Shown: positions 46,118-56,316 of the stretch, one piece after another
Layout of the letters: every line of letters begins with the position of its first letter
How positions within the stretch are numbered: position 1 is the first letter of the stretch
NCBI GenBank assembly: GCA_900095095.1
Contig: FMBT01000304.1
Coordinates: forward strand, 434,001 to 498,000
Direction: 5' to 3'
Origin: Fragilariopsis cylindrus CCMP1102
Lineage: Eukaryota; Bacillariophyta; Bacillariophyceae; Bacillariales; Bacillariaceae
DNA length: 64,000 nt
Made by a program: the position numbers and the translations under genes
Notes under the pieces: generated by a model
The model's input: the letters and a program-made list of their open reading frames with translations, nothing else
Databases searched by the model: none
Told to the model about the DNA's origin: nothing

Positions 46118-47086
46118 CTTTTTGGTTTTGTTGGTAGGTATGTAGGTATGTGTTCTGTGCTGACTATCGGGTAAAATTTTATTGTGAGAAGATACAGCAG
46201 TGGTATAAGGGGAATTCTACTCTCTTTTTGAAGTTTGAGTGGAATTAATTTATGAGAAGTCTTTCTTTATTTGTCGACATCAAACACGTCGGTTTGTTGG
46301 TCGTGTGAAATAGAAACAAATCAAGATCTCTCTTACTTCCGAGTTGAAACAATATAGATTTATTTGTGCTACCAGGTATGTGCAACTGTGATGTGTGAGA
46401 TATGAATCCTTCTTCAAAATTATAGAAACTGGCTTTAACAACGTTGGCGAGCGACGCGATGAATTAATTATGTGAAGTTAATGCCGTTTTTACTAGATTA
46501 TGAAAGGGTTTTTACTTTGCTTGGGTCGTTTTGGAAGTTGATCTGTGTCTGAAGGTTCTTCTTCAGTCGAATTGTATTAAATAACAAGTCCGACTTGTGT
46601 TAAATACCAATCCCGATTACAGTATGTGAAGTTAATGCGCTTTTTATTAGATCATAATATGAAAAGGGTTTTTACTTTGCTTGGGTTGTTTTTGGAAGTT
46701 GATCTGTGTTTGAAGGTTCTTCAGTCGAATTGTATTAAATATTTAATTAACGACTTTCGACTCATGAGTCGGATCATGGGACTCAAAATATTGAGGTCGA
46801 ATGAATCGCGCGCGTGCTGGGGGGTTATGAATTTTCATTGATTTCCATTTTTTTCCAAATCGAGGATGTTCCTGTCAAAGAAAAAAGAGCGATCTTTCTT
46901 TTTGAATCATAGCCGCGCGACAGCCTTACACACGTGCAGATCGAAGATAGCTTCGTGTCAAAAGTAAAATAAATTATGTGCGTTTTATGAAAAATCTTTT
47001 GCATTTGCCACAATCATAATAATAAGTAAACTAAAGAATTTACTGATCCAGCCGTAACAATCGTTCGTCGTCCCAGGATTGTAAAG
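46118..47086. other. Divergent intergenic with direct repeat
   Basis: The promoter region between a minus- and a plus-strand gene. It holds the two-copy direct repeat at 46473-46741. No gene supported. Confidence 0.55.
46473..46741. repeat. Two-copy direct repeat (~110 bp each)
   Basis: Copy 1 about 46473-46579 and copy 2 about 46624-46741 share GTGAAGTTAATG, GGGTTTTTACTTTGCTTGGG, GGAAGTTGATCTGTGT and CAGTCGAATTGTATTAAAT. A different spacer of about 45 bp separates them. The copies differ by small indels. Confidence 0.8.
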
Positions 47087-47971
47087 ATGAAAACCTTCCG
47101 AATAGATGTAACAGGACTAGTGATGTCCGCTATCACGATTGTGTTCACAACAACAGTAAACGCATTTGTTGTTTTGCCAACACCAACTAGTACGTCGTTG
47201 TCGTGTACGCAACAACATCAACCTTCTTATGGACGAGTTGTCACTGTCTCAACCACTACTACACGTAGTAATACTCGTCTCCAAATGGCTGGATTTGGTT
47301 CCGGTGGAGGTATGGCTTCATCATCGTCATCGTCATCTTCCTCTAAGAAAGGGAAAAAGAAAAAGGAAACCAGCAGTAGTAGTAAGCTGAAACCAAGAAA
47401 ACAATGGGATCGTTTTTTGAGTCCAGAATTAGAAACATCGGATCGGATTCGTGTTGCAGTACGACTGGTAGTACAAGAAGTGAACGATAGTAATGATAAT
47501 AATAACGACGACAATAATAAATGGTTTCGTGTAGGTGAAATTAAATCCAAAGATAATAGGTATACGGAAGCCTCGGTCATTCGTCATCGGGTACTGATTG
47601 CGGATCATGCACGTCGTATTTATCCCGCAGAAATTCGTATCAATGACAAATTAGAGTGGGGATACAATATCAATATCAATACTAACTCCGCGAAGAAAAA
47701 AGAGGAAGAAGAAAAAGAAGAAAATAGCGACGAGAAAAATGAGAATGGCAATGAGAATGAGAATGATTGGACAATTGTTCAAAAGTTAGATGAGATGCCA
47801 ACTGATATAGATAAATTAATTGGTTTTCAAGGATATGCGGACCCAACAGGATTTTATTCCTCCACGACTGGAACACAAAAGGCAAGTGGAAATAGAAAAC
47901 AAACTGATTATAATACGAGTATGGGAAAGAAGGGTACTGTTGGTCATTCTCCAATGGAAGTACACGATTAA
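47087..47971 (+). CDS. Conserved hypothetical, probable plastid-targeted
   Basis: ATG 47087; 294 residues. Signal peptide to about residue 26 (GLVMSAITIVFTTTVNA), then Phe-27 (F-VVLPTP), matching the diatom plastid bipartite leader. A probable second cleavage lies near NTRLQMAG, about residue 67. After a Ser/Lys-rich patch, an ordered domain reads PRKQWDRFLSPELE, RVAVRLVVQEV, WFRVGEIKSKDN, VIRHRVLIADHARRIYPAE and KLEWGYN. Acidic low complexity interrupts it before IDKLIGFQGYADPTGFY. The pattern feels conserved among diatoms, but I know no function. It may act in plastid gene expression or assembly, which is speculation from location. Confidence 0.65.
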   Translation: MKTFRIDVTGLVMSAITIVFTTTVNAFVVLPTPTSTSLSCTQQHQPSYGRVVTVSTTTTRSNTRLQMAGFGSGGGMASSSSSSSSSKKGKKKKETSSSSKLKPRKQWDRFLSPELETSDRIRVAVRLVVQEVNDSNDNNNDDNNKWFRVGEIKSKDNRYTEASVIRHRVLIADHARRIYPAEIRINDKLEWGYNININTNSAKKKEEEEKEENSDEKNENGNENENDWTIVQKLDEMPTDIDKLIGFQGYADPTGFYSSTTGTQKASGNRKQTDYNTSMGKKGTVGHSPMEVHD

Positions 47972-48518
47972 ATGAATGAATGAATAATGATACAGTATGA
48001 TATATATGATGATACATATGATATTATATGATAGTATGATATACAATTTAATTCAATAAAGGTAAATCAGATACAGAAACGAATATGTATGAACATGAAC
48101 ATGAACATGAATTGTACGAATTGTGTTTATGGGATTGATAATTTTTGCACATGATATATCACTCATGCCTACTACTAGACAAGCGTAAATATTTGGTAAT
48201 ATGAAGTAAATTTTGTGTTCCAAATAATACGTCTCATAAAATACTGTATACATCATGATTACGAAAATAATATAGCGATATAAATATTGGATGCTCTTTT
48301 CTATATATAAAATATGGTTCTTTTATTTTTGTTACATATCATTATTGTACTGTATTTACTGTATTCTATTTATATCGTATTAGAGTTGGGGACACCAATG
48401 TAGATGTACACGTTCCATTCTTTTCTAGTGGTAAGAAATGTGGTATGTGTAGGATCTGTTGGGGTGCTGGAGATGGTGTCGGAACGGGTGTCGAAACGGG
48501 TGTCGAAAACACTTTCTT
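47972..48518. other. Convergent intergenic containing an in-frame PT-rich tail after the M11-B stop
   Basis: Mostly A+T-rich with ATGATA/TATGATA repeats at 47988-48045. The part 48374-48518 continues the reading frame of the upstream (minus-strand) peptidase past its stop and encodes a Pro/Thr linker; see findings. Confidence 0.6.
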
Positions 48519-51320
48519 TTATTCGTATACTTCTGGACATTCTGTAACACATTTAATTTCAATAAAGTATTTTGTGACGGGTGTACCTTTTGGAACACCA
48601 TCAGGATGACAACATTTAGGAATGATTACATTGTCATTTTCAGATAAAATACCATTTGTAATATCATCTGCAACCCAAAATTCTAATAGTCCAATTTGTG
48701 AAGTATTAATACATTCAATAGTAATTTCAATATAATCTCCACCCTCGACGTTCTCTTCCTCATAACATTTTTGATCAAATACATTGACTTGGTATTGATA
48801 AAACATATAGTCAATACTCGATGCTGTAAATGATTGTTGCAATGCTACTGTTACCGTTGTTGTATCTCGTGAAATGATACGAACAGCATCGGCTGGAAAT
48901 GTTGTTACACCATCATGCTTGATAAGTAAAATATCATTAGGACAATCTTCAGGACCAATTGGGGAATAGAATCTATCATTTTCCTCATCCCCACCACGCA
49001 CATGAATTGCAGCATCCGGATCCAGTGTAGCACCATCAGTTGGTGATGATGTCGGAACGGGTGTTGGAACTGGTGTTGGTGATGGTGTAGGAACTGGAAC
49101 ACAAAATGTTTGTGTTTCACCTGAACCAAATTCGCCATCACCTGTAAAAATTTCTAAACCATCTAATAATCCTTTGTAATATCCATCACCATACGATCCA
49201 CAGCATATACCATCTCCAAATGCATCTTTAATATCAAAGAGATAACATTCACCTTGTTGTAAACAATATGAATCATTATCATAATCTGGATAAATATATA
49301 ATTTACTTTCCTTTAACCCTATAGGACTTTGATATACATAACCATCATTTGTACCAACTGATCTTGTATTTTGGATTGACCAAGATGTTTCAGATCCAAA
49401 TTCATCTGTTAATAATTCTAATTTAAATCGTCCTCCTCCACTACCATCATTATCTAAATCATCTAAACATGATTGGGTTGGCGATGATGTTGGTGATCCA
49501 TCACTTGTTGTAACACGTATTGTTATATCTTGATTCTGATTCCCTGACATTGATATAAAATCAATTGTGACATCAAATTGTGTACCACCGTACTGTTCAA
49601 TTGTATATGATAATTCACTTGGAATGTTGGATATTGGATTTAATAGTGCTATTTGTCGTGATTTACCATAGGTATATTCACGTTGTTCTTTCGTTATAGA
49701 TGCACTGTTATTCTCTTTTTCTAATATTGTTACATTATTCTTTGCAGAGATTGTACCAACATTTGGACCAGTACCTGCATTATAACCAATATAATAATCT
49801 TCATTATTTGTAATACAACCATTTTCTATTCCACATTCTAATCGTAATGTAATTATTGCATCAATATTACTTGGTGAACCATTTATTTTATCATATTCAT
49901 TTATACCATTTAGTATAAATTCTTGGGAAGAACCAATATTATCTAATGGATTATAGGATGCTTTTTGTAAATCATACCATCCTAATTGATAATTTTTGGC
50001 AGCATTGAAACATTGCTCTGGTAAATCATCTTGATTATAGGAATATCCCATCATACCAGACGTATCTCCATATTCAATCCTATTACTATTATCACCTTCT
50101 TCATTATTAGGAGGTGCACGAATACCACTATGACCTAAATTCAAATTATGACCAACCTCATGTAATTGGGCACTAACTCGTTGACACCAATAATCATTAT
50201 AATAACTACGATAATCATTAATGTATGCGAATGCAACCCAATTGGATTCACCACCATCTGATAATCCAGGTGGTAAACAATAGATAACCAAATCATATAA
50301 ATCATATAATCCTACATTTATACCTAGTCCTAATTTGATTTTGGTAGCTTTTTCAATTTCAGTTTGAAATGCATCTCTACTAATATTGTCTGTTGTAACG
50401 TTATATGTCGATACAGTTACATTCAAAATACCATTCACAATATTACCAGCTATCATCCCCTCATCATCAGTAGCTGGTGTAATAATTGTTTGATTATGTG
50501 AACATGCCGCATATTGCGTTGCTAAACATACACGATCCAAAAATATATCTTCACTTAATTGTGCATCACTTGCTGTATTCATTGTGCCTTCACCATCAAT
50601 ACCACGTACAACTAATGTCACTAATTCACCAATTGATGCAGCGAGATTACGATGATGTCCTGATGATTCTGATGAATCTGATGAATCTGATAGCAATAAT
50701 AATTTGCGTTGTCTTGCTGCTCTACGTTCTTTACGTCTTTTTCTACGATTATCAGCATGTCGATAATCATTTACATCAAGTATTTCAATCTCAATTAATG
50801 ATACTGATTCTTCTGGTATATATAAATGTTTTTGTGATTTATAACCACCAGCAATACTACTACTACTACTTTGACTATTACTATTATTAAGTTCTTGTTC
50901 TTCTTCGTCTTCGTCTATAACAATAAAGGCATTTGCTTGGGATGGAATCTTGAGTATTGATTCACCACTAATTGCATTTGACATTTTATCAATTGTCTCT
51001 GTTGTTAGACCACTTATGTCCACCATTTCCGTCGTACTAGTTGTAGTTGTAGTTGTTTGTTGAGACGAACCGTTTTCTTCCATTTCCATTGTATCCATTT
51101 TCATTTCACAACTCCAGCATTCTTTACCAGATCCATCTTCAAATTGAATATCCTTTTTAAATAATATACATTCTTTCATATGTGTTATAGGGTTTAACTT
51201 TTGTGTAGTAGTGGCAACAGCAACAACAGCGTGTACATTATTATTGAACGATAGAGCAATATTAGTGATGATTGCGTAGACGACGAATGCAATATTAGTG
51301 GTGGTAGACTTGTTCATCAT
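48519..51320 (-). CDS. M11 (gametolysin) metallopeptidase, paralogue B
   Basis: The ATG pair at 51320/51317 opens a signal peptide; an upstream TTG at 51383 was not used. About 933 residues. The domain order matches the paralogue at 35512-38888: propeptide with CWSC, basic processing stretch NRRKRRKERRAARQRK, catalytic domain with HEVGHNLNLGH (about 387-397) and SGMMGYS, then the beta domain with DIKDAFGDGICCGSYG. After a short PTPSPTPVPTPVP linker the C-terminus differs. Instead of PTEAP repeats and a Lys/Cys module it has a domain with GPEDCPNDILLIKHDG, LLEFWVADDITNG and IPKCCHPDGVP, a module I associate with secreted diatom proteins. It is secreted; the two copies probably share chemistry but differ in what the C-terminus binds. 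The frame is intact to its stop. Confidence 0.9.
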   Translation of the reverse strand: MMNKSTTTNIAFVVYAIITNIALSFNNNVHAVVAVATTTQKLNPITHMKECILFKKDIQFEDGSGKECWSCEMKMDTMEMEENGSSQQTTTTTTSTTEMVDISGLTTETIDKMSNAISGESILKIPSQANAFIVIDEDEEEQELNNSNSQSSSSSIAGGYKSQKHLYIPEESVSLIEIEILDVNDYRHADNRRKRRKERRAARQRKLLLLSDSSDSSESSGHHRNLAASIGELVTLVVRGIDGEGTMNTASDAQLSEDIFLDRVCLATQYAACSHNQTIITPATDDEGMIAGNIVNGILNVTVSTYNVTTDNISRDAFQTEIEKATKIKLGLGINVGLYDLYDLVIYCLPPGLSDGGESNWVAFAYINDYRSYYNDYWCQRVSAQLHEVGHNLNLGHSGIRAPPNNEEGDNSNRIEYGDTSGMMGYSYNQDDLPEQCFNAAKNYQLGWYDLQKASYNPLDNIGSSQEFILNGINEYDKINGSPSNIDAIITLRLECGIENGCITNNEDYYIGYNAGTGPNVGTISAKNNVTILEKENNSASITKEQREYTYGKSRQIALLNPISNIPSELSYTIEQYGGTQFDVTIDFISMSGNQNQDITIRVTTSDGSPTSSPTQSCLDDLDNDGSGGGRFKLELLTDEFGSETSWSIQNTRSVGTNDGYVYQSPIGLKESKLYIYPDYDNDSYCLQQGECYLFDIKDAFGDGICCGSYGDGYYKGLLDGLEIFTGDGEFGSGETQTFCVPVPTPSPTPVPTPVPTSSPTDGATLDPDAAIHVRGGDEENDRFYSPIGPEDCPNDILLIKHDGVTTFPADAVRIISRDTTTVTVALQQSFTASSIDYMFYQYQVNVFDQKCYEEENVEGGDYIEITIECINTSQIGLLEFWVADDITNGILSENDNVIIPKCCHPDGVPKGTPVTKYFIEIKCVTECPEVYE

Positions 51321-52410
51321 TTTGAAACCTTTGGTATCTTGGTATTCTATGAGAGTGTGTGTAAAAGTTAAAAAGACGAGCAAGCAGTAGCGTACTCCTG
51401 TAATTACAGTATTCTTTTGTTGTTCCCTTTTTGAAATTGGTGTGAGATGAATGTGTACAGTTGCGTATTCACGGAAATACTGTATATATCAGGTTTAGTA
51501 CAGTACGGAATGACAAATCGAAAGGGAATTTATTCTATTTCTTTTAATGGTTGATTGATTGATTCTTTGTGTGTTCCCTTTTGAAATTGTTAGAATATAT
51601 TGTGTGGCTAACTTTACAGTAAATGCTGTATTTCAAATAAAGTAAATACGTTGCTCTAATATATATCGAAATGGAACGACGGAACTTCTGTTCTGTTAGT
51701 CGTCGTTCTATTATTGGTAGCGGCAATTTTTTTCTTCTCATTGAATCTTGTAAACGAAACAATTTTTAAATTAAGCCGAAATGAAGACAGGTCTTCGCAG
51801 TTGTAGTCGAAGCATTAATAGGAGACTTGTCCGCATAACCGCTGTTCCTAATGATGATAATTAAATTATCATCATTTATGAAAAAAATTTAATAAATGTA
51901 TAGAGCGAATCCTAAATAGAAGGTCATTTGTGGAGGCCCATCGGATTTATGGACTATCAAAAAGACCAAGGCAGTATTGACAAAATTTGTCTGGGGGTAC
52001 CCGGACATAAGTGCCTAATGTGCGCCTCAGTCTCCTCGCGTTAACAATACACAATATGGGCGTGCACCGTGTGGTGACTTTGAACATAAAAACTGCCAAT
52101 AGCATTTGGCCCCCTATCTTCTTTGACCTCAACTGATAATTTGACCCCCAAACCCTTTCCACTTACGAGCGAGCGTCAATCAGCCAACCGTCAACCAAGT
52201 TATGAAATAAAATTAGAATTCAAATCAAATCGATCGTGAAAATAAATTTGAAATAAATTTGTATGATTTATTTGGATTGATTTGATTTGATGTACATCTA
52301 TATTATTGCATTGAACATTATAAAGTACCAGATCATTATTATATACAAGCCTTACAAACGCACCAAACAAAGAAGAGTATTATACACAAGCAGTACTGTT
52401 TATTTTGATC
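51321..52410. other. Divergent intergenic; proximal half duplicated from M11-A region
   Basis: 51363-51960 matches the M11-A upstream region in order (separate entry). 51961-52410 is leader and spacer before the FNT gene and shows no repeats or genes. Confidence 0.6.
51363..51960 (-). promoter_or_regulatory. Upstream region of M11-B, paralogous to 38929-39430
   Basis: Same ordered blocks as the A copy, with an extra ~85 bp inserted after GGTTTAGTACAGTACGGAATG; the insert repeats part of the GTTCCCTTTTGAAATT word. The outer shared word is GGCCCATCGGA at about 51936. Confidence 0.7.
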
Positions 52411-53860
52411 ATGACCATCAATAATAATAGTAGTTCCCATGTATTATTGGCCTCCGCAGACGGTGCCGCTGCCGCCGTCGACGAAGGTAGTAAATCAACA
52501 AGAACAAACACAACAACACACACGACGAGTAATAATAGTACCAACATAGGATTATCGAAACGAATAAAACGACTATTTAATCATTCGTCTGATGATGATG
52601 CTGCTGCTGCTACTTCTAATAATAATAATAATAGTAATAATAATGACTCGAATAATAATAATAATATTAATCAAGTTAGTAGAGCAGCAGCAACAGCCAC
52701 AAAAGCTCCCAAGGATACACTCCAGGCAGTGTATGCTGCTGGGAAGTACAAAGCGGGATTGTCCTTGGATGTTTTGTGTATACAAAGTACTATGGCCGGG
52801 ATCTTTATTGCCTTCGCCGGTCAATTGTATTTAAGTGTCGGTGGTGGGATTATTGGTGCAGTCTTATTTCCTGGTGGATTAATTGCTGTGATATTAACCA
52901 GTGCGGAATTATTCACAGGAGATGCCTTAATCTTTGTTGCTTCCGTCCTTGGTGGACAAGTGCCAATTCATCGACTTGTTCGTAATTGGTGTGTCTCATG
53001 GTACGCATTACGTTATTCAATTTAGTTTATTCTAATTTATTTTTTGTTGTTGTTTTCGCGTCGATCGGGGGTCTCTCTATCAATTTATCTCTTCCAAATA
53101 TTATTCTCCTCATATATGTTGCTTCTCTAATAATTCTCATTTCGTCTTCTTTCATAAATAATATATTATATTATATAGGTGTTGTAACTTTATTGGTTCG
53201 GTGTTATGGGCATACTTTTTAGGATACCTGAGTCATGCTCTAGAGGATGTCGGTGCAACGGAATTGGCCATTCAGGTCGCTGAAAAGAAAGCACTCGATC
53301 ATATGGGATCGATCTTTCTGAAAGGTATTGGAGCGAATTTTTTAGTTTGTATTGCGGTGTGGCAAGGAACGACGGCCGAAGAAGCTAGTGGAAAAGTATT
53401 AACATTGTGGTGGCCCACTGCGTCATTTATTTTGCTCGGATTTAGTCATTGTGTGGCCAATATGTATTTGATACCAATGGGGATGATGATGGGAGCCAAT
53501 ATTAGTGTGGGACGAATGTTTACCTCTATTTTAATGGCCTCGTTAGGGAATATTGTTGGTGGTGGATTCTTTGTCGGTGCTGTGTACTGGTACGTCTTTG
53601 ATTCCATGGCCAGTACAACATTGTTTTTATCTAGAATACAACGCAATATGCATACGGTACGAAGTAATAGGAATAGCACGACGATGGGCAATAGCATGGC
53701 GGTATATAATAGTAATAATAATTCTGCTATTGGTGGTGGGCCGCAACAATCTGTACAAAATATTCATAATGATGATGACAATAGCAATATCAACCACCGT
53801 CGTGATGACGACCAACAAAGTTATCCCTTACAAATTCAAGAGGGGTCAATAGAGGTTTGA
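52411..53860 (+). CDS. Formate/nitrite transporter (FNT) family channel
   Basis: Exons 52411-53000 and 53179-53860 (intron GTACGC..TATATAG) give 423 residues. ATG 52411 was preferred over an upstream TTG. The N-terminal ~85 residues are Asn/Ala/Ser low complexity. The six-helix FNT core follows: KAGLSLDVLCIQSTMAGIFI, VILTSAELFTGDALIFVA, VRNWCVSWCCNFIGSVLWAY across the splice site, KALDHMGSIFLKGIGANFLV and FSHCVANMYLIPMGMMMGA. These are the family's signature segments. FNT channels pass formate, nitrite or related small anions. Eukaryotic algal members (NAR1 type) carry nitrite into plastids, but no plastid leader is seen here, so membrane and substrate remain open. The C-terminal tail is Asn/Gln-rich. 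Confidence 0.9.
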
Positions 53861-54334
53861 TTTGATTTCAAGTAGAAATCCATAATTAACTAAATCGGTA
53901 AAAATATAAATTGTCATTTTTCAGAAAAAAAATCTCACTGATTAACAGTGTCAAAATAATAGACCATTAAACTATTTGCAAATTCTTGTGTGTGTCCCCG
54001 TCCAGTGTTTAGGGTTGAATAATAATAATAATAATAATAATAATTGAAAACAAAGTGTTACGGTACACTGCATATTAAGTGGTGTACATACAGTATGTGT
54101 CATTAATTTATTTTGTTTTGCAAAAAATATAGTGGGATAATCTCATTTCATGAAATCTACACGTTTGGTAATACTATCATTAGGAACATGTATTTTGGTT
54201 AGTTTGTGGTCGTGTGTATGTGTGTGTGTGTGTGTGTGTTTGTTTGTATCCAGCATTTTGAATAGAAAAACAAACAATCCTGCATAATGATGTAACAATA
54301 GTAATAATAATAACAGTAGGGAGTTGCAAGGCGG
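53861..54334. other. Convergent intergenic with microsatellites
   Basis: (AAT)n at about 54018-54043 and (GT)n at about 54216-54244. No gene recognised. Confidence 0.6.
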
Positions 54335-55615
54335 CTACCAAATCGTTTCCTCCGGTGGGTAGTTCTTGTTCCCACTCCACGGTCCCCTCCCGCTCCAGTC
54401 GTCCTTTTCCCAGGAGTAGTTCTTCATTTCGATGTCCGGTCGCGGCGTCGACCAGCACGATTCCTCTAACGGACTCGAACCTGTACCCATAAACGAAACA
54501 CCGCCCAGGTGTTTGACGCAGTCATAAACGAGAGTCGAAAATCCTCCTCCGGCGGCAACGAATACCGGCGAGTGGGACATCCATACCATGTCGTCATCGG
54601 GCGTCCCGTCCAACCGTGTCATCACCTCGTATCCCCGACCCTCGAAGAATTCACGGACCAATTCGGCGTACCTCAAGGAAACGACGGGTTCTAGATCCAA
54701 ATTTTTAAGATGCTTAGCCGATCCAACAATGACAACCCGCTTCTTCTTGTTGTTGTTGCGTGGACTGTCGGATTGGGGTGTAGATGCTTCAGGTTCTTTC
54801 TCCTGCTGCAATTCCTCCTCGATTTTCCGCAAAACATTCTCGTAGAAACACTTCGATTTCACGTACAACCACCAACCGTTTGTGTTGTACCTACGGTTGT
54901 TCATGCGACGGATCTGGCTGGGTACGATCGAAATACCGTACTTGAAGGCATCCTCTGTTTCTTCCAAAAGCATCATCTCGTCGAGGATATCTCCCAGCCG
55001 CAAGTGTATAACGATATCGCCCTGTTTTGGTAACCACGACGACAATGACGACGACAACGACGACAGCTTTTTGTCGTCTCTCCTACCGCCCCGTTTTTGA
55101 ACAATGTCACAGAAAAGTTTCTTATCATACTTTAACCGTAATTTAGTGCCGTTCGAGTATTCCCACCCAAGAGTGTTACGAGCCCAAGGCTCCTGCATCG
55201 ATTTTTGAAGATTGGAACACCCTTTGCATCCCTTGAGGACCCAGTCGCCCAAGCGGTACTTTCGCCATTCATCAGCAGTGGGGTTGACTTTTTCAGTAGA
55301 CAACGTCGTCGTCTTCGTTTCGCCATTCGTTGTGTTTTTGACGAAAGCTATCACAGAAGAAGAAGCTACTGGTGGTGGTGGTGGTGCTGCTGCAGCGGTA
55401 TTATTGATGTATGCTATTGCTGCTATTGCAGCAGCAGCCTTTTGACCAACATCGAAAGTAGCAGGCAGCAGCTGCGGCATCTGTCGTAATAAGCCATTCA
55501 TCAGGAGAAATGACAAAACAATGAAGGATGATAAAGGTCCACCAGGATAGTAACTCGGCCGCAGCCTCGAGGATCTTCTAGTACGAATACTCCTCATGGT
55601 AAGTCTCTTTGTCAT
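54335..55615 (-). CDS. Putative type II membrane glycosyltransferase (fucosyltransferase-like)
   Basis: ATG 55615 (a second ATG at 55597 is possible); 426 residues. A short basic N-terminus precedes one membrane segment (LSSFIVLSFLLMNGLLRQM, about residues 28-46), then an Ala/Pro stem with N-glycosylation sites. This is the layout of Golgi glycosyltransferases. The lumenal domain contains GDIVIHLRLGDIL (about 199-211), the HxRxGD-like donor-binding signature of GT11/GT23/GT65-type enzymes. Later it has MSHSPVFVAAGGGFSTLVYD, matching the second nucleotide-sugar-facing loop. Conserved Cys and Trp occur in between (GDWVLKGCKGCSNLQ). It would transfer a sugar, possibly fucose, in the secretory pathway; the acceptor is unknown. 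By eye its coding sequence is richer in G+C and third-position C/G than neighbouring genes. Confidence 0.66.
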   Translation of the reverse strand: MTKRLTMRSIRTRRSSRLRPSYYPGGPLSSFIVLSFLLMNGLLRQMPQLLPATFDVGQKAAAAIAAIAYINNTAAAAPPPPPVASSSVIAFVKNTTNGETKTTTLSTEKVNPTADEWRKYRLGDWVLKGCKGCSNLQKSMQEPWARNTLGWEYSNGTKLRLKYDKKLFCDIVQKRGGRRDDKKLSSLSSSLSSWLPKQGDIVIHLRLGDILDEMMLLEETEDAFKYGISIVPSQIRRMNNRRYNTNGWWLYVKSKCFYENVLRKIEEELQQEKEPEASTPQSDSPRNNNKKKRVVIVGSAKHLKNLDLEPVVSLRYAELVREFFEGRGYEVMTRLDGTPDDDMVWMSHSPVFVAAGGGFSTLVYDCVKHLGGVSFMGTGSSPLEESCWSTPRPDIEMKNYSWEKDDWSGRGPWSGNKNYPPEETIW

Positions 55616-56316
55616 GTGTTGTATGATAGCAAATCAAACGACAATTATTCCGGAACAAGAGCTCATAGTTTTAGCAATAATCGATTTCTATACTATTTAT
55701 CTTTGTTTATCCTTAGCTTTTCCTTGCCTTGTTCTCCTTCAAAAAGAAAGGAGAACAACGTCTCATTTTCTTTCCGTTAAATGTGTGCGCCTTGTTTATG
55801 CTTCTTTCTGAACCTTAACTGGATAATGTATTTGCTCGTTAAAAAGGCGTTACACGCAACAGAACAATGCCATTACTCGCGACAAAAAATTACTTAAGTA
55901 ATAATATATTAGAAGTAAACGGCGCTTTCCATACTTTGTAGATCTGCTGTTGTTCCATTAATACTTATTTTGTGGGGTGTAGAAAAATAAAATAATGCTC
56001 GAGCTTTTGTTTCAATATTCAAGCTGTTCCTTAATGATACGAAATTGCTAAAAAATATGTGTACGTTAGTGTTAAAAACAACTTTTATTTATTCTGTCGA
56101 AATTAGGCGCTACCAACAATTGTACATAGGGCATTAGGTGAAGACTTCACGTAACTTTACTCTGCAGTGCATTAGCTCAAAAATGTGTAAACATCCCCGT
56201 TTCGCTCATTATGTGTATCGTTAAGTTTTGTGGCATGGGTACTTTCAAAATTTCATGTTTATCGTTAAGTGACTATGTGTCGTTATTATTCTTTAATTTT
56301 TTAATTTTAATGCTTG
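55616..56316. other. Divergent intergenic, nothing recognised
   Basis: A shared 5' region between the glycosyltransferase (-) and the Gln-rich gene (+). A+T-rich, no repeats or RNA genes recognised. Confidence 0.5.
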
